Shown here: one piece after another, positions 1-12,568 of the stretch | How positions within the stretch are numbered: the first letter of the stretch is position 1 | Layout: each line of letters starts with the position of its first letter | Source of the DNA: Miscanthus floridulus | Lineage: Eukaryota > Streptophyta > Magnoliopsida > Poales > Poaceae | Length of the DNA stretch: 64,000 nt | Reading direction: 5' to 3' | Assembly: GCF_019320115.1 (NCBI RefSeq) | Contig: NC_089597.1 | Location: forward strand, 115,688,850-115,752,849 | The notes under the pieces: generated by a model | The model's database searches: none | What the model saw: only the letters and a program-made list of their open reading frames with translations | What the model was told of the DNA's origin: nothing | Translations under genes and position numbers: made by a program

Positions 1-1149
1 CTCGCGCGTAGTGGCTGGGTGACTGCGGCGCAATCAGGCGGATTCTCGCGCAAGGCAGCAGGGAGCAGGGAGCAGCGTGCCGGACCCGGACGGAAGAGAT
101 GGCCGGCCACGACGGGGCGCGGACGAACCGGCAACGCGGTCTTGGGCAATGGCGCTGACGCCCGTGGAGTAGCAGGTCCAACGCGGTCCGCAGGGCGCGC
201 GCCGGATGGACAGTGGCGCAGCGCGACGACGAACAGCCATGGCGCACCGAGAAACAGGAGGAGCTGCGGCGGGGGCCCAGGCGCACTGCGCGAGCAGAGG
301 CAACTAGGGCGCAGAGGCTGGCGAGGCGGTTTGGGCGCGTGGAGCTGAGACGTCTCCTCTCGGACGCAGAAAAATAAAGGGAGAGGAAGAGAGGGCACGA
401 GCGTGCGAGACCGCGGCGGTAGCGGGCCACGGCGACATCGAGGCCAGGGCATGGGGTAGGGCGCACGTGGCACAGCGTGGCCGGCAGGGCGCACCTGCGC
501 GTGCACAGGGACATGAAAGGACCCGATGTGGTAGGGAAAAGTCGCCATCATCGCAGAGCCCGGGGGCCAGGCGGCCAGTAGGTGAATTAAAATACCGGAA
601 GACGCCACGATCACCAACGACGATGTCACAGCGGCCATGCGTATTGATGATACTCGGCTTTGTCTGCGTGTGGACTGCGGTAACGGAATAGCGGCCGCGT
701 GCAAAGCCCGCGGCGCTAAACCAACACACAGGGCGACGCGGAAAGAGCAGCGGCATCACGACAAGGTCATTAGTTCGACGGGACAACGGAGGCGGTGGCT
801 ACTCGATATTTAATGCACCCAAAAATCATGTTCCGAATTTTTACTTAAGTAGTATATACCAGTCGTATCGTATTTTTGTTTATAAAATTTATTTTTCATG
901 CTTAATCAAATAAACAAGTCATTTGTCCTTTTATTTGCTATCAAACATTTTTACGCACCAGTCCATGCGTCATACTAACTCGTAGAAATAAAACATCTAG
1001 GAACTGATTAACCCGTTGTTCATTATACTTCGTCAAAAGTGACACTTTTAAATATACGTTAAATTTTAAAATCCAAGAAAATCGTTTCAGAAATTTTTTT
1101 AGGTGTAAATCTCGGTGCTAAACGAGCTCGTAACACTATAGGTGTTACA
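1..1149 (-). mobile_element. Partial Del/Tekay-like LTR, 5' end, minus strand
   Basis: Read on the minus strand, the sequence begins at 1149 with TGTAACACC and continues into AT-rich then GC-rich DNA that runs off the window at position 1. The TGTAACACC start followed by a second GTGTTAC is what I associate with long LTRs of the Del/Tekay group of Ty3/Gypsy elements, so the lineage name is inference. The 1-780 part is very GC-rich and open in several frames on both strands, but none of those frames resembles a protein. Neither the second LTR nor an internal region is in the window. Confidence 0.45.
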
Positions 1150-2945
1150 CACGGGACGTCTGAACCCTTGCGTCCGTCTGGACGCCTCCGGACGCCAGTC
1201 GTTCCGATTGTACAATTAGCCCACGAGACTATAATTGTGCAATTTTCTATATATGAGAAATACTTAAACTATACTATCTATCTTAATGATAAATCAGCTT
1301 TTATCTTTTTTTTATAGAGTTGGGGACGATCTTTTGGCCACGATCCTATAATTTTAGGGCCACGATCTTTTGGCAAAGCTCAAAACACAGAACGACACGA
1401 CAAATTTTGGTCCATATTGGTATGACAAAATCATGAAGCCTAGGTAGCGGCACCGACCAGGGGCGTCGAGCGCTCGCCACGCGCACCACAGGGCCCGCGT
1501 TCGTGCGGGGAGAGGTGTGGTGGCCGGATCGGACGATTGGATGAATGAATGCGTGGTTGGGCACCCCCCCCCCCCCCCCCCCCACCCCCCGCGCGCCGAC
1601 GCCACCGCCGTACAGTGCGCGCGAGCGTCCTTCTCCAGTCCGGTCCCCCGGGATGCGCGGCGCGCCAGCTAGCGGCCCCCCGGGCTCGAGCCGTACGTCG
1701 TGGCAGCTGGCCGGGCGCGACGGGCAGCCCGCCCGCCCACAGCCCACAGGGACGGGACGGGACGGGACGGGGCGTTGAACCGCTGCAGGGGATGTGGGAT
1801 CGGCCGATCCGATGGGCGAGGCAGCCAGCTAGCTAGGTAGCGCGTGCCGTCGGTTGCTCCGTCGCGTTGCGTCGCACGGGCCAGCGGCCAGCCGCCCAGC
1901 CCAACGGCCCCAGCGCTCGCTCGCTCGCTGTGGTGTGGTGTGGTGCCTGCCAGTGCCAGCAGTCCCATGCCTCGCTCGCCCCCACGCACCTGAGCCACCG
2001 TACAGGCGTGGACCAGCGCGCACGAACCACTGGGCTTTTCGATTCAATGCCCCGGCCCCGTCCGGGGCCACGGCCATCACCATGAAATGAGGGATCCTAT
2101 TGCAGGGCGGTGCCGCTGGTGGAACCGATCAGTAAGTACCTCGGTCCGCCGGGGTAGCTAGTAGGTCCATGAGTCGTCCTTCGCGGCGACGGGGGCACGA
2201 CGGCCCAGCCGGCGGCTCGCCCGTGCGTTGGCGTATATATATTTACTCGTCCTGGCCGGCGCCGACAGGTCGGCCGCGCAAAGGCAACGAGGTCTTGGTG
2301 CAATGGTACCTTACCACGTTTACATGCACCAACAGTCCAACACAGTAACAAAAACGCAGTCCGTCCGACACCATGCGCTCAGACACGGTATCTGTGTCCG
2401 TCCGGCCTTCCGGGTTTGTTGAATCCGGCCGGCCGGGGCGCTAAGTGCTGTGGCTCTACTGGGAGCTGATGAGGTTATAGGAACAGTGGAGCCACTCCCC
2501 GTGGACCTGATGGGGGAGTAGCTGGTGATTGATCGATCTGACGTCCATGCGCTGCCGTAGCCTGTGTGAGTGGCACTGCAACATGGACGGACGCCTTGTC
2601 CAGTTGTCTTGTAGCGCGCACCAGCGGTAAAGAAAGGCAGGGGTAAGGCAGCTCTCTCACCGTTTGCGTGCGTACCCTGAGTTTGACTTATTAGTAGAAA
2701 ATACATTTAATATTTATATCTCTAAATAAATTTATAAAAAAACTAGATTTAAAGATCTTTTCAATAATACTAATTGTTTACCATAAATAAATATTAATAT
2801 TGTTTACTATATATTTAATCAAGGTTGTTTCTGGGAAACGCAAACGACAAATATTTAGGGACAGATGGAGGTTTTGTCTCCGCTGTGACACTAGGATGCC
2901 GCTGCCGCCTGCCGGCCGTCGGGGCCGGGTAAAGTAATCGGGGAC
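1150..2945. other. Intergenic stretch with poly-C and GGGAC repeats
   Basis: I see no gene here. There is a run of 20 C at 1564-1583 (then A and six more C), and four GGGAC units plus a final GGGG at 1749-1772, a plausible G-quadruplex former. The rest alternates AT-rich and GC-rich DNA with short open frames on both strands that resemble nothing known to me. Confidence 0.6.
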
Positions 2946-3514
2946 CACTACTACAACATTTTTTTCCAAGGCATTTGCCAAATGGCTTCGGAGGCGGGCG
3001 GGCCGGTTGCCCGCCTCCGTTATTGGGTGGCCGGGCAGCCGGCCCAGCAACTGCCTCGGTTAATTATTAACCTAGGCGGGCAACTTAACAGAACCGCCTC
3101 CGTTAATATTTATTAACCGTGACGGGTATTCTAACGCAACTGCCTCGGTAAATCATTAAACGAGGCGGGCATTCTAACTCAACCGTCTTGGTAAATTAGG
3201 CCTAGTTTGCTAGCTCACACCAACCCACTATCATCTCCAATATATAAACCAAATCAGAAACCAAAAAAACACTCTCTCCCTCACCCGTCTAACTCCCTTC
3301 GCCGCACTCTCCCTCACCCGTCTCTCTCCCCTACGCTCCCCCACTCGACCGCGCTCCCTCTCTCTCTCAGCGCCGCCGTTCCCTTCGTCGCACCCGCGCG
3401 CGGCGCGCCTTCCCTTCCATCACCGCGACGCCGGCTACCTCTCCTCTCCCTCCCGAGCGAGCAGCACCCTCGCTCCCTCCGTCTCCCTCCTGAGCAAGTG
3501 AGCAATGGGCCACG

Positions 3515-5396
3515 TGAAAGCTCTAGTTTAGTTTTGGTGAATTGATGAAACCCTAAGTGCTAACCTAGTTTATCAAGTGCTCATGACATAGGTAGCACAC
3601 TTCAAGTAGAAGAAGCTAATGAAGATCATAGCATGACAATGGTGATGGCATGGCGATGATCAAGGGCTTAAACTTGAAATGAAGAAAGAGAAAAACAAAA
3701 AGCTCAAGGCAAAGGTATAAACCATAGGAGCTATTTTGTTTTAGTGATCAAGACACTTAGAGAGTGTGATCACATTTAGGTTTGATAGCCGTACTATTAA
3801 GAGGGGTGAAACTCGTATCGGAATGCGGTTATCAAAGTGCCACTAGATGCTCTAACTCATTGCATATGCATTTAGGATCTAGTGGAGTGCTAACACCCTT
3901 GATAACATTTGTGAAAATATGCTAACACATGTGCACAAGGTGTTTGCAGGGTTGATTCGGCGCTTTTGGAAAAATGAAATGTCTATTTTCTATTGCGCTG
4001 GATGCAAAATTCTTGGTGGTTGGCACATTTGAGCAAGGGTGAAGAAGTTAGAGTTGAAATAGAGTTGGTTGAAATGATGCTGGCGTCGGTCTACTGACCG
4101 GACGCTGGGTCACTCAGCGACCGGACGCTGAAAGGCTGCGTCCAGTCGAGCTGTCAGACAGCACAGTGGGTAGGGTTGAGCACCGGACGCTGGTCTACGT
4201 CCGGTCAAGGTGGACCGGACGCGTCCGGTCGAAAAAACATGCCTCGGGGAGCTTACTGGAAACGACCGGACTCTGGGGCTTCAGCGTCCGGTCAGTTTTA
4301 CCGGAGCGTCCGGTCAGCTTCGTAGCCGTTGAAATCTGACGAACAGCGTTTGAAGCTGGTGACGCGTGGCGTCCATCGGGCGACTGGACGCTGAGGGCCA
4401 GCATCCGGTCAGTATGACTGGAGCGTCCGATCAGAGCGTGTTTTGCCCAGTAAAGGGGTATAACGGCTCTATTTGATTGGGGCTCTATTTATAGCCCCAT
4501 GGCCGGCTGTGGCTCACATCTTTGGCCATTTTCATTGACATAGCAACCTTGTGAGCTAAGCCAAAGCCCTCCCACTCATCTACATCATTGATTCATCATC
4601 ATAGTGAGATTGGGAGTGATCCAAGTGCATTGCTTGAGTGATTGCATCTAGAGGCACTTAGTGATCGTGGTTCGCTGCGGATTTCGCTTGTTACTCTTGG
4701 TAGTTGCCGCCACCTAGACGGCTTGGAGCAGCGAGGATCGTCGAGCGGAGGTGGTGATTGTCTCCGGCTCCGATCGTGGTGATTGTGAGGGGTTCTTGAC
4801 CTTTCCCCGGTGGAACGCCAAAAGGTACTCTAGTGGATTGCTCGTGGCTTGTGTGATCCTCATCTTGTGTTGGTTGTGCGGCACCCTATTGAGGTTTTGG
4901 CGTGTGAAGCCAATTAGCGCGTGAACCTCCAAGTGAGTGAATCGCCACAATGAGGACTAGCTTGCCGGCAAGCAAGTGAACCTCGGTAAAAATCATTGTC
5001 TTCATCATTGATTCCAAGGTGATTGGTCATCATTGTTATTCATCTTCGTGATTGATTGGTTCATTCATCTACATGGCGGTATAACCCTCTTGATCTCTCT
5101 CTTTACTTTACCGTAAACTAGTTGACAAGCTCTTTAGTGTAGCTAGTTGTGAGAGCTTGCATGCTTGGTTGGTGTGGCTCTTTAGTTAGCCTTTGAGAGC
5201 ACACTAACATTGGGTAGTGTCATTGCTCTTGTGTGAATTAACACTATCTAAACTAGAATTGTGGTAGGTGGCTTGCATTTTGAGTAGGCTAGCGCAATAC
5301 TCGCTTCGCCTCATAATTGTCTAACCATTTGGTTAAGTGTTGTTGTAGAAATTTTTATTAGGCTATTCACCCCCCTCTAGCCATTAGAACCTTTCA
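3515..5396 (+). mobile_element. Solo LTR, 1,882 bp, with CCACG target duplication
   Basis: The ends are perfect 6-bp inverted repeats, TGAAAG at 3515 and CTTTCA at 5396. They are flanked by identical 5-bp duplications CCACG at 3510-3514 and 5397-5401. There is no internal coding region, so this is a solo LTR left by recombination between two LTRs. Many copies of GTCCGGTC and CCGGACGCT lie at 4090-4440, just upstream of a TATA-like box. It sits inside the CACTA-like element. The retrotransposon family is not identified. Confidence 0.85.
4486..4494 (+). promoter_or_regulatory. TATA-like box in the solo LTR
   Basis: TATTTATAG lies just downstream of the GTCCGGTC repeat cluster, where an LTR promoter is expected between U3 and R. 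Use as a promoter is inference. Confidence 0.4.
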
Positions 5397-5567
5397 CCAC
5401 GCCTCCCTCCCCGGCCACCTCCTCCCTCTCTCTCTGTCTCCATCTCTCTCTCGAGGAGGAGGAGGCTGCTGCAGACGCGTGCGATGCAGAGCTGGCGGGT
5501 CCTCTCCCTCCTCTTGAAACTCCCTCTCCTCTGGGCGAGGCGGCGGCGCTCCTCCGGCGTAGGGCGG

Positions 5568-8500
5568 TGTAACCCTAAATCATTCACTAAGACATGTCAT
5601 GAGCATCATATTTATGTGTTAGTGCATGTGATGGAGTGCATAGATGAAGCATTGCAATTAAAACGATCAATAAAAGTGTTAAATAAAAAGTTACTCCATA
5701 ACTCATACAGTTAACAAGTAAGGTTGTGAACCAATTTTTATTGAACAAAAACACTATAGAACACACATGTGACACTTAAATAAAGTTTGAAATATGAACT
5801 TTGTAGATGACAGTGAAATACTTGCTGTTAAAAAATGATATTACTAACTAATATTTCTATTAGCCTAGAAATTGTAAATTGAAATTAAGTTTAGCTCAAA
5901 AACTTAGAAAAAAATTCCAAGTTTGTCAACAGCTAGACATTGCTATATTTAGCAAATTATTTTAAGAGATTGGGTTAAAGGGTGGTGTAGTATTATAGCT
6001 CGATTTGGTAGTCTCATATACCATCTTGAGTGTAGCTAAGACCGTTTAGGTTTTGTAGCAACGGTTTAGTCGTGGTGGAAGCTTTAAAAACCGTGCACAA
6101 CACGTCCTCGCCCTGTTTCCCCAAGTGGGCAAGGTCATTACGCCTCAGGGGCACAATGTCGTCGTGTCGGTGCATCTTGAGCGCGGTCGCGCGCTGTCCG
6201 TGCTCGGCTAGCCTTGCCAGCCGGCCGGTCTGTCAAGGGTACTACGGTGTGGGGCCGCCGCTGCTGCTGCTCGCGCGACTGTGCGGCGCTGCCCTTATCT
6301 CGCGTGCTGTCGCGCTGCCAGCCCGCCGTACATCACGACACAGCCGCTATCGTTGCCATCGCGTCATCCTTGCGCTTCTCCTCTGGTCGGTTGGATGCCG
6401 CGCGCACGTGGCCGTGCTTCCGTCGCCATGCCATTGATGGCACTACGGCGCGTGGGCCACGCTAATCGTGAACGAGCGCGCCTGTCTGCTAGCGCTTGGA
6501 GGTGGATCTCCATGGTCGCGCCAACCACATCCAGCCAAGGCGCCCATATGCCGAGCCACCGGTCGTACCCCACCGCCCTCTCTCTGTTTCTTATCTCTCT
6601 ACCGCCATTGAGCCGCGCCCACGTGCGAGCCAGAGAGCGGTCACCTCTACTCAATTCTGCCTGTCTGCACCTTTGCCCTCCCGTCTTCTCGCTGTCCAAC
6701 CCCGCACAGCCATGATGATGCCCCAGCCAAGCGCCAATTTGGCATCTTTCCACCGGCGTAGCGTTAAGGCTGCGCCTTGGCCAAGATCGAGGGCAGACCT
6801 CCATTCCTCTACCCCGAGCCCAATTACTTACGCCACTACATTCTCCTTGCTCTCCTCTTAGCCCTACGCACCCCCAGTACAGTCGCTACCGCCTCTACTC
6901 CGCCACTGACGCGACCGTGCCACCGCAGTACGTTGCCGCATGGTTCAGCCGCACGTGGCCGGCCTCCCTCCGTCGCCCTCTGCTCCAATCCTCACTTTGG
7001 CTTGGCTTATGGTAGTCCCTTGATGCTCTCACGGTAGCTGGTTCGGACCGTAGCAGCTCTAGTTCGTCGGGGCGGCTGCGCCACCGTCGCGGCCGGCCAC
7101 GCACCACCGTAGCCATCTCTAGCTCGCCCCGCAGCCCCACGTCGCTGTTAGGTGTAGGTAGTGGAACCCTAGATGAGTGTCGGCCCGACCGACGGGCCAG
7201 AGTGGACCTCTGGTGGCCGGCGTAGCTTCTCCATGCCGCCGCTCGCCGCGCTGCCATGCGTGTGGTCACCGAGGGGTGTGCGCAGGAAAATTTCCATAAT
7301 TCTAGGGGGGTTAAGCGAGAGTAGCTGTGAGTGATAGGAATAGTGATAGGACTCCAGTGCAGTTTGGGAAGAATTCAGGGTGCTGGCCGCAACAGTGCCT
7401 CGCGTGCGCTCTCTTTCTCTATCGCGGGCCGGCCTGCGTTGCATGGGCCGGGTCAGTGGGTCGCGTGTGCGCATGCGCGCTACACCGCGCGTGTGGGCCA
7501 CGCGGAGAGATTCGTTTTTTGTTTTCATAAAGAATTACAAATAGTTTTTTAATTTAATTTCTAAGCTAATCTTTGGTAATTAATATAAAATCATGTAGGT
7601 GTCCAAAAATTGTGAAAAAATTGTGCTCTATCTGTTGGTGTATTTAGTTCATGTTTATATGTACTGACATTAGGGGCTATTAAATCAGTTGAGGATGTTT
7701 AATAATAATAAGTTAATTATTGTAGGAATTTTTGTGGTAAATTGGTGATAGCTTTAGTCCTGAAATTTTTATAGTAGCTTCATTGTATTATTATGTGCTC
7801 ACTATAATTTTATGGCTTTAGAATAGACTAAGCATTAGGGTAGTTAAATGCTCTTTGTTTCAATATACATTAAATCATCAATAGAAATAAAGATATATCA
7901 TTCATTTGTAAAGCTAGGTATTTGTTAGTTGAACCCAACGCTTTGCTTCGTAAAGATGATAGTTAGCTTAGTAACTTGGTCATTAGAGCTAGCTTAGTAG
8001 CTTAGTATGCGTATTCTTAGTCTAAGAGTTGATGTTGCCTAAATGCTAAGTGTTGCATCATCATCGCATGTATGTAGAGAATGAGTTGGAGGAGATCATG
8101 ACCACCGATGATCACGAGTTTGAGGAGATTGTCGAGGAGTACGAGGAGGAGATTCTCGTGCAGGAGGAGGTCCTAGAGCCCCCACTGACTGACTCAGCTG
8201 ACACCGCGCCTGCACAAGGCAAGCCCCGATGCATAACCTCTTATTTTTTATAATCACTATTTATATATATTATGTGCATTTACGTTACAGAAATTTTATG
8301 GAAACCACATGCATAGATATACCTGTCCTAAGAGTCTTACTAGTGCAGGTTCGAGTAGCTGCTATGCTTATGGTTTCGGTAGCATGAGTAACCTGCCGTT
8401 ACTCACAATAGGTGATTATTATTATTACTCTTATAATAAAATGATAAAAAGAAAATAGAGACCGGTTAGGAATATGGTATGGATATTGGTGGGTGTAACA

Positions 8501-9565
8501 GGTTGTGTCCCGCGGCCAACGTGGCTTACCTTGGTTACACTGTTTTTCCTGTTCGTGTCGATTAAGGACCGTCTATTGCTGTAGATGGTAGTCAGGTCAC
8601 AGACTTATTATCCTGAGCACATACTTGCTTATGGGAGCGGGAAGGCTCATTACGCTCTTGTCATGGGTTCCGGCAATTTTCTGGACCGACTGAATGGAGG
8701 CGGGAAAGGGTGGAGGTCTAAGCACCATATTGAGACTGGGTCTCAAGTGTGGGGGCTTGGAGTCCAAGTTTGGACGGGGACCTAGACCCTGTGATAGGAG
8801 TGGAATGGATTGGTCTTGTTTGTGCCTAGGGTACAAACGGGGCGTGTGTTTTGGGGTACCCAGCTAGGATACATTGGTTCGTGAATTGCCATTTCTATGA
8901 GATGGTACGACTTGGCTATGGTCTAGCACCATAGTAAGAACTGGAAAATGAAAGATGGTGAAATGGTTCTGATTGCTTAACCCTTGCTTGAAAGTAGAAC
9001 AAGTGCTTACCTAGAATGGTTAGCTAATGAAGTAATCATGACTGCTAATAAAACTTGACCCTAAGGACATACTATTAGTAATGTTCTTTCGCAAACAAAG
9101 GAAAATAACAAACCATATTGCCTATCATATCCTTTGGAGTCGGAAAACTATTTCCACTAGTTGGATAAGTCTTGCGAGTACATTGTGTACTCAGGGTTTA
9201 CTTTACCCATGTTGTAGGTGCAGCTTGAGGAGTAGCTCTTGTGTGGAGGATTCTTCTGGTGGGCACAGACAAATCCTTGTATTTGTTTCTGCTAGATGTT
9301 TATTTTCATTTCGCTGTTTAATTATCGCACTTTGAACTCTGGTATTGTAATAAATGATTTTCAAGAACTCTTGTTGTATAAAATGGACTAAGTATTGTAA
9401 GCCCGTACTCATTATTGGATCCTAGTGGTAAAACGTGGATTGTTAGAGTTCTTCCTTGGGGTGTGCTTGACGGAACTGTCTGATGTAGCTCACTTTCGAG
9501 GTGCTTAGTGTCTAGTGGAAGACGAGCGTATCTGAAAGCGTGTTATTTTGGGCGATTCTGCCACA
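5568..9565 (+). mobile_element. Solo LTR, about 4.0 kb, Del/Tekay-like
   Basis: The sequence starts TGTAACCC at 5568 and ends CTGCCACA at 9565. The flanks are GGCGG (5563-5567) and GGCGA (9566-9570), a 5-bp target duplication with one transition. The 3' two thirds match, in inverted orientation, the LTR beginning at 61079: shared landmarks include the reverse complement of CAAGCCCCGATGCAT, the CTTGGGGTGTGC block and the CTGCCACA end. No internal retroviral coding region is present. A 67-codon acidic frame at 8050-8253 and GC-rich frames at 6070-7270 belong to the LTR and are not credible genes. Confidence 0.65.
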
Positions 9566-9570
9566 GGCGA

Positions 9571-9960
9571 CGCTCCTCGGGCTGTGCGGGCGAGGCGAGC
9601 CGGTGGTGCGGGTGCCGGTGCGGCTGAGGCCATATCCGATGGCGGGGTGGCCTGATCCGGTGACGGGGTGGCTAGATCCGATGGGATCCAAGTCGGCCGC
9701 GCTCTTCTCCGACGAGATCTAGGCCGGCCGCGCTCTTCTCCAATGACGGCATGGCGAATCTAGTTGGCGTGGGATCCAGATGGTGGATCTAGAGGGCTCC
9801 CTCGGCGGCAGATCCAGATGGCGTTGCGGTAGATCCAAAAGGCATGGGGGCAGATCTAGAGGGCTATCCTGGCTGCAGCGTGTAGGGGTGGCGACGTGAG
9901 GCCTAGATCCAGGCCCGGTTAGGGCTAGGCTACGGCCTTTTTTATTTTTGTTTTGTTTTT
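9571..9960. other. GC-rich CACTA interior
   Basis: This is the right-hand interior of the CACTA-like element. It contains repeated GATCC/GATCT motifs and two copies of GGCCGCGCTCTTCTCC at about 9694 and 9727. No protein is recognisable. Confidence 0.4.
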
Positions 9961-10185
9961 TATTTAATTAATCAAGGCGGGCATTCAACTGCCTCGGCAA
10001 GGATTGGTTAACCGTGACCTTTCGGTTGAGAGTGTAAGTAGCGGACACGCATTGAGATCGATCGACATGGAGGAACGTACGTGCGTGCACAGCAGCATAG
10101 GCCAGCAGTGCAATAGACTGCATGCATGCACAGAGCGAGGTCGGTCGGCCCGGTCAGGTCCCCCAGCGTGGTAGCTATCGCCCAT

Positions 10186-10478
10186 GGCCCTAATTTTTTT
10201 CAATTTGGCTCTTTTTTTGAAGAAAATTTACATTTGGCCCCCTAGGAGACTTAAACTCATCTTTGGAGCCTAGGGTCGGTGCCGAGGTAACACGTCTCGG
10301 CGCCACATATCTTGGCGCTGAGGTGCCTGGCTGAGCACAACAAGTCATCCTAGGTGGCGTTCATGTGGCCGGCACCTTGGCACCATAGATCTTGGCGCCG
10401 AGCTCAGCGCCACAGATCTTGGCGCCAAGCTCGGCGCCATGTATTATGGCGCTGAGCATTGATTTAAAATCCGAAACC
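10186..10478 (+). repeat. MULE-1 left terminal inverted repeat
   Basis: This pairs with 17384-17699. It contains several copies of a unit built from GGCGCCAAGATC and its complement, so each repeat is itself full of small palindromes. It ends at the GAGCATTGATT block just before the + strand gene leader. Confidence 0.85.
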
Positions 10479-10744
10479 AAGCTTCCTTTGCTAACGTTGC
10501 TCTCATTTCTTCATCCCCTCTCGGTTTCTTCCTCTCCGTACCCCCGCCCAATCTCTTGAATCGATGCATTTGACCTTGAATACTTAGATTTGATCCATAC
10601 ATCTTCGCGAGCAAGGTATCCTCTCTCCCCTTATCAAATTTTACGCATTGATTTGGTATATATCACGTCTATTTTGCAACCCTAGATACGTTAGTACCTA
10701 ATGTTTGAAGTGATTTTTTATTTTTTGTATTATGTGACGGTAGG

Positions 10745-11430
10745 ATGCCAAGGCGTGGTAAAGCTAGTAAGCAAAGGTAATCTCTTATCATCGTGTTATA
10801 TTATGTTATTATTTTTTGTATTATGTTTTATTTTTTGTATTTATGTTCAATTGTAGTTATGGCCGGATGACCGGAAATGCCTTCGATCTGTTGCCTCTGC
10901 CTAGTGGTGTTCCAGTGCCCATGTGCTTTTGCGGTGATCCTTGCAGGGTAGCCAAGTCCGATGAGGAGGACACGTATAGGCAGAGGTATTGGATGTGTGC
11001 CAATTTTGCGTTTGAGCCTACACTTTGTCAGCGCCGCATTAACAAGATGGTGAGAAATTAATGTTGCTTAATATTTATTGTGTCAAATGAAGTCTTGCAT
11101 GATTTATTTGTTTTGTAACAATTGCATTTGTTGCAGACCCCTCCACCGCTTTATGATTTTGAACAGTGGATCGACACTGAGATCAAGCCGGAAGACAAGG
11201 AGTGGATGCAGAAACTGTTACGGTGGGAGGCAGAGGATAAAGAGATGATGGAGAAGAGACGCGGAGAGGAGGCTCTAGAAAAGGAGCACAAGGAAGAGGA
11301 GGAAAGGAGGCGTGTTGCTTCGCACAGGGAGGAGAGGGAGAGGAAGCTTGAGCGTGCGCAGCGAGCGAAGGCAGCGATGGAGGAGAATCCCGATGCCCAG
11401 AGAAAGGGAAAGTGGCCTCGTTGCACTTAG
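10745..11430 (+). CDS. MULE-borne Cys-rich, coiled-coil protein of unknown function (172 aa, three exons)
   Basis: Exons 10745-10776, 10857-11049 and 11137-11430 join in phase through GT-AG introns (donors GTAATC and GTGAGA, acceptors TTGTAG and TTGCAG) to give 172 aa with no internal stop. Residues about 29-60 hold Cys pairs (MCFCGDPC, then WMC) that look zinc-binding and resemble GRF-like fingers of plant transposon proteins. The motif PPPLYDFEQWID opens exon 3, followed by a highly charged Glu/Lys/Arg helix that should form a coiled coil. MULE-2 has a larger Cys-rich gene in the same place (54055-56111). Its function is unknown; a DNA-binding or accessory role in transposition is only a guess. 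Unlike the minus-strand genes of this element it shows no decay. Confidence 0.7.
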
Positions 11431-11717
11431 TAGTCTTCATGAGTTGCTATTTCTATGGTATATTCACGAACAATATTGTCTAATCTTAGACTTTGCATTG
11501 TGTTGTCATGTAATGCACTTTTAGTTTGTCATCATGTACTTCAAATGTTGTTATGTTGATTAATGTGCTCTATTATTGGACCTTTCATAGTGTTGTTGGT
11601 TTGCCTTATTTGTTGTCATAATATTCAGTTTAATATTGCATAGGTAGTGAAACGCGGTCACGTAGTGCAAATAAAAAGTAACGAAGTAGTTGATTACCTA
11701 ATTCAACACACACAACA

Positions 11718-11905
11718 CATGAAATGGCATGTGAGAACATGTACCAAACTAGCGTACAGAGGTTCTGGACTAAACCTAACATGCCTTAGGTAATTGAAAC
11801 AAACAACAAGCTCATGAAATGGCATGTGAGAACATGTGCCAAACAAGGGTACATTTTTCCTTAGACTAATCCTAACATGCCTTAGATGATTAAAGCAAAA
11901 AAACA
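11718..11905. repeat. Two tandem copies of about 95 bp
   Basis: CATGAAATGGCATGTGAGAA starts at 11718 and again at 11813, each followed by related DNA ending near CTAACATGCCTTAG. MULE-2 has one copy of this segment near 56335. Confidence 0.6.
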
Positions 11906-11943
11906 AGCACATGGATGTCGCCCGTTAAAAAGATTGGTTTGTC

Positions 11944-12568
11944 CTAGTAGTGTGGCCACATAGCAAATTGTGTTGCACCTTCCCCAAAGTATCCTCCTAT
12001 TGTTGGTGGCGGTGGCGGCAGAGGACCCTTGTTCCTATAATTAGGGCAGGTGCAATATGGATCATTGCAGAGTGTCTCCTGTGAACTGGCACCACTGTTG
12101 TCTTCTTCCTATTCGTCGTCTTTGTAGCCACTGCTAACTTTCCTTTCTAGATCAAAGATATGGTCCTACAAGTAGTAGATGTACTCACCTAGTGAACCCA
12201 CAATTTTCTTCGGACAAGGAAGACTGCAATAAGTATGTCATGTAAGTTGTGTAGAAGATGAACATATTGAAGAAACAAATAGTAATAGCAATTACCCATG
12301 CTCGAGGGCATTTGAAGAAACGTCAACCTCTATCTATTCCCTCGGTGAACATTTGCACTAGACAGTCCTCACCATGCATGCATTTTGGCCACTATTCTTT
12401 CCGTTCATCGTATCCTCTCAGTGGTGCCTCTTTGGTGAAATCACTTTTGCTCTCGACTAGGAACCTCTCATAAAGAGCTTCCTCTAAGAAATTGGGACCA
12501 AGAGGACCCTCCCACCTAATGGTAGTTCCCTTCCCCTTTACTCTCCCTCTAGACGACCCTCTAGACAT
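11944..12568 (-). pseudogene. MULE accessory gene B, decayed (homologous to 56465-57130)
   Basis: On the minus strand an ATG at 12566-12568 opens a frame starting MSRGSSRGR, rich in Gly/Arg/Lys, followed by a motif around KCMHGEDC and FFKCPRAW that resembles a GRF-like zinc finger. The first exon stops early where the MULE-2 copy has a Glu codon (TAG for GAG), and again before RFFKCP. A GTAATT donor follows PRAW. The second exon encodes a CTCPNY segment and a proline-rich stretch ending WPHY. Function is unknown; the family is seen here only as MULE cargo. Confidence 0.6.

Larger units (their letters stand above)
2946..10034. mobile_element. Small CACTA-like (En/Spm) element expanded by two solo LTRs
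   Basis: The left end starts CACTACTACAAC at 2946 and is followed by subterminal repeats around GCCTCGGTTAA and GAGGCGGGC (2990-3200), typical of CACTA transposons. Related repeats recur near 9973-10020 and stop at GTTGAGAGTG (10025-10034), a degenerate counterpart of the expected GTTGTAGTAGTG. Without the two inserted LTRs the element is only about 1.2 kb. I see no transposase, so it would be non-autonomous. The right end and the 3-bp target duplication are not clear, so the right boundary is tentative. Confidence 0.5.

Noticed and set aside
8050..8253. 67-codon acidic frame
   Set aside because: It lies inside the 4-kb solo LTR and has no similarity to a protein.
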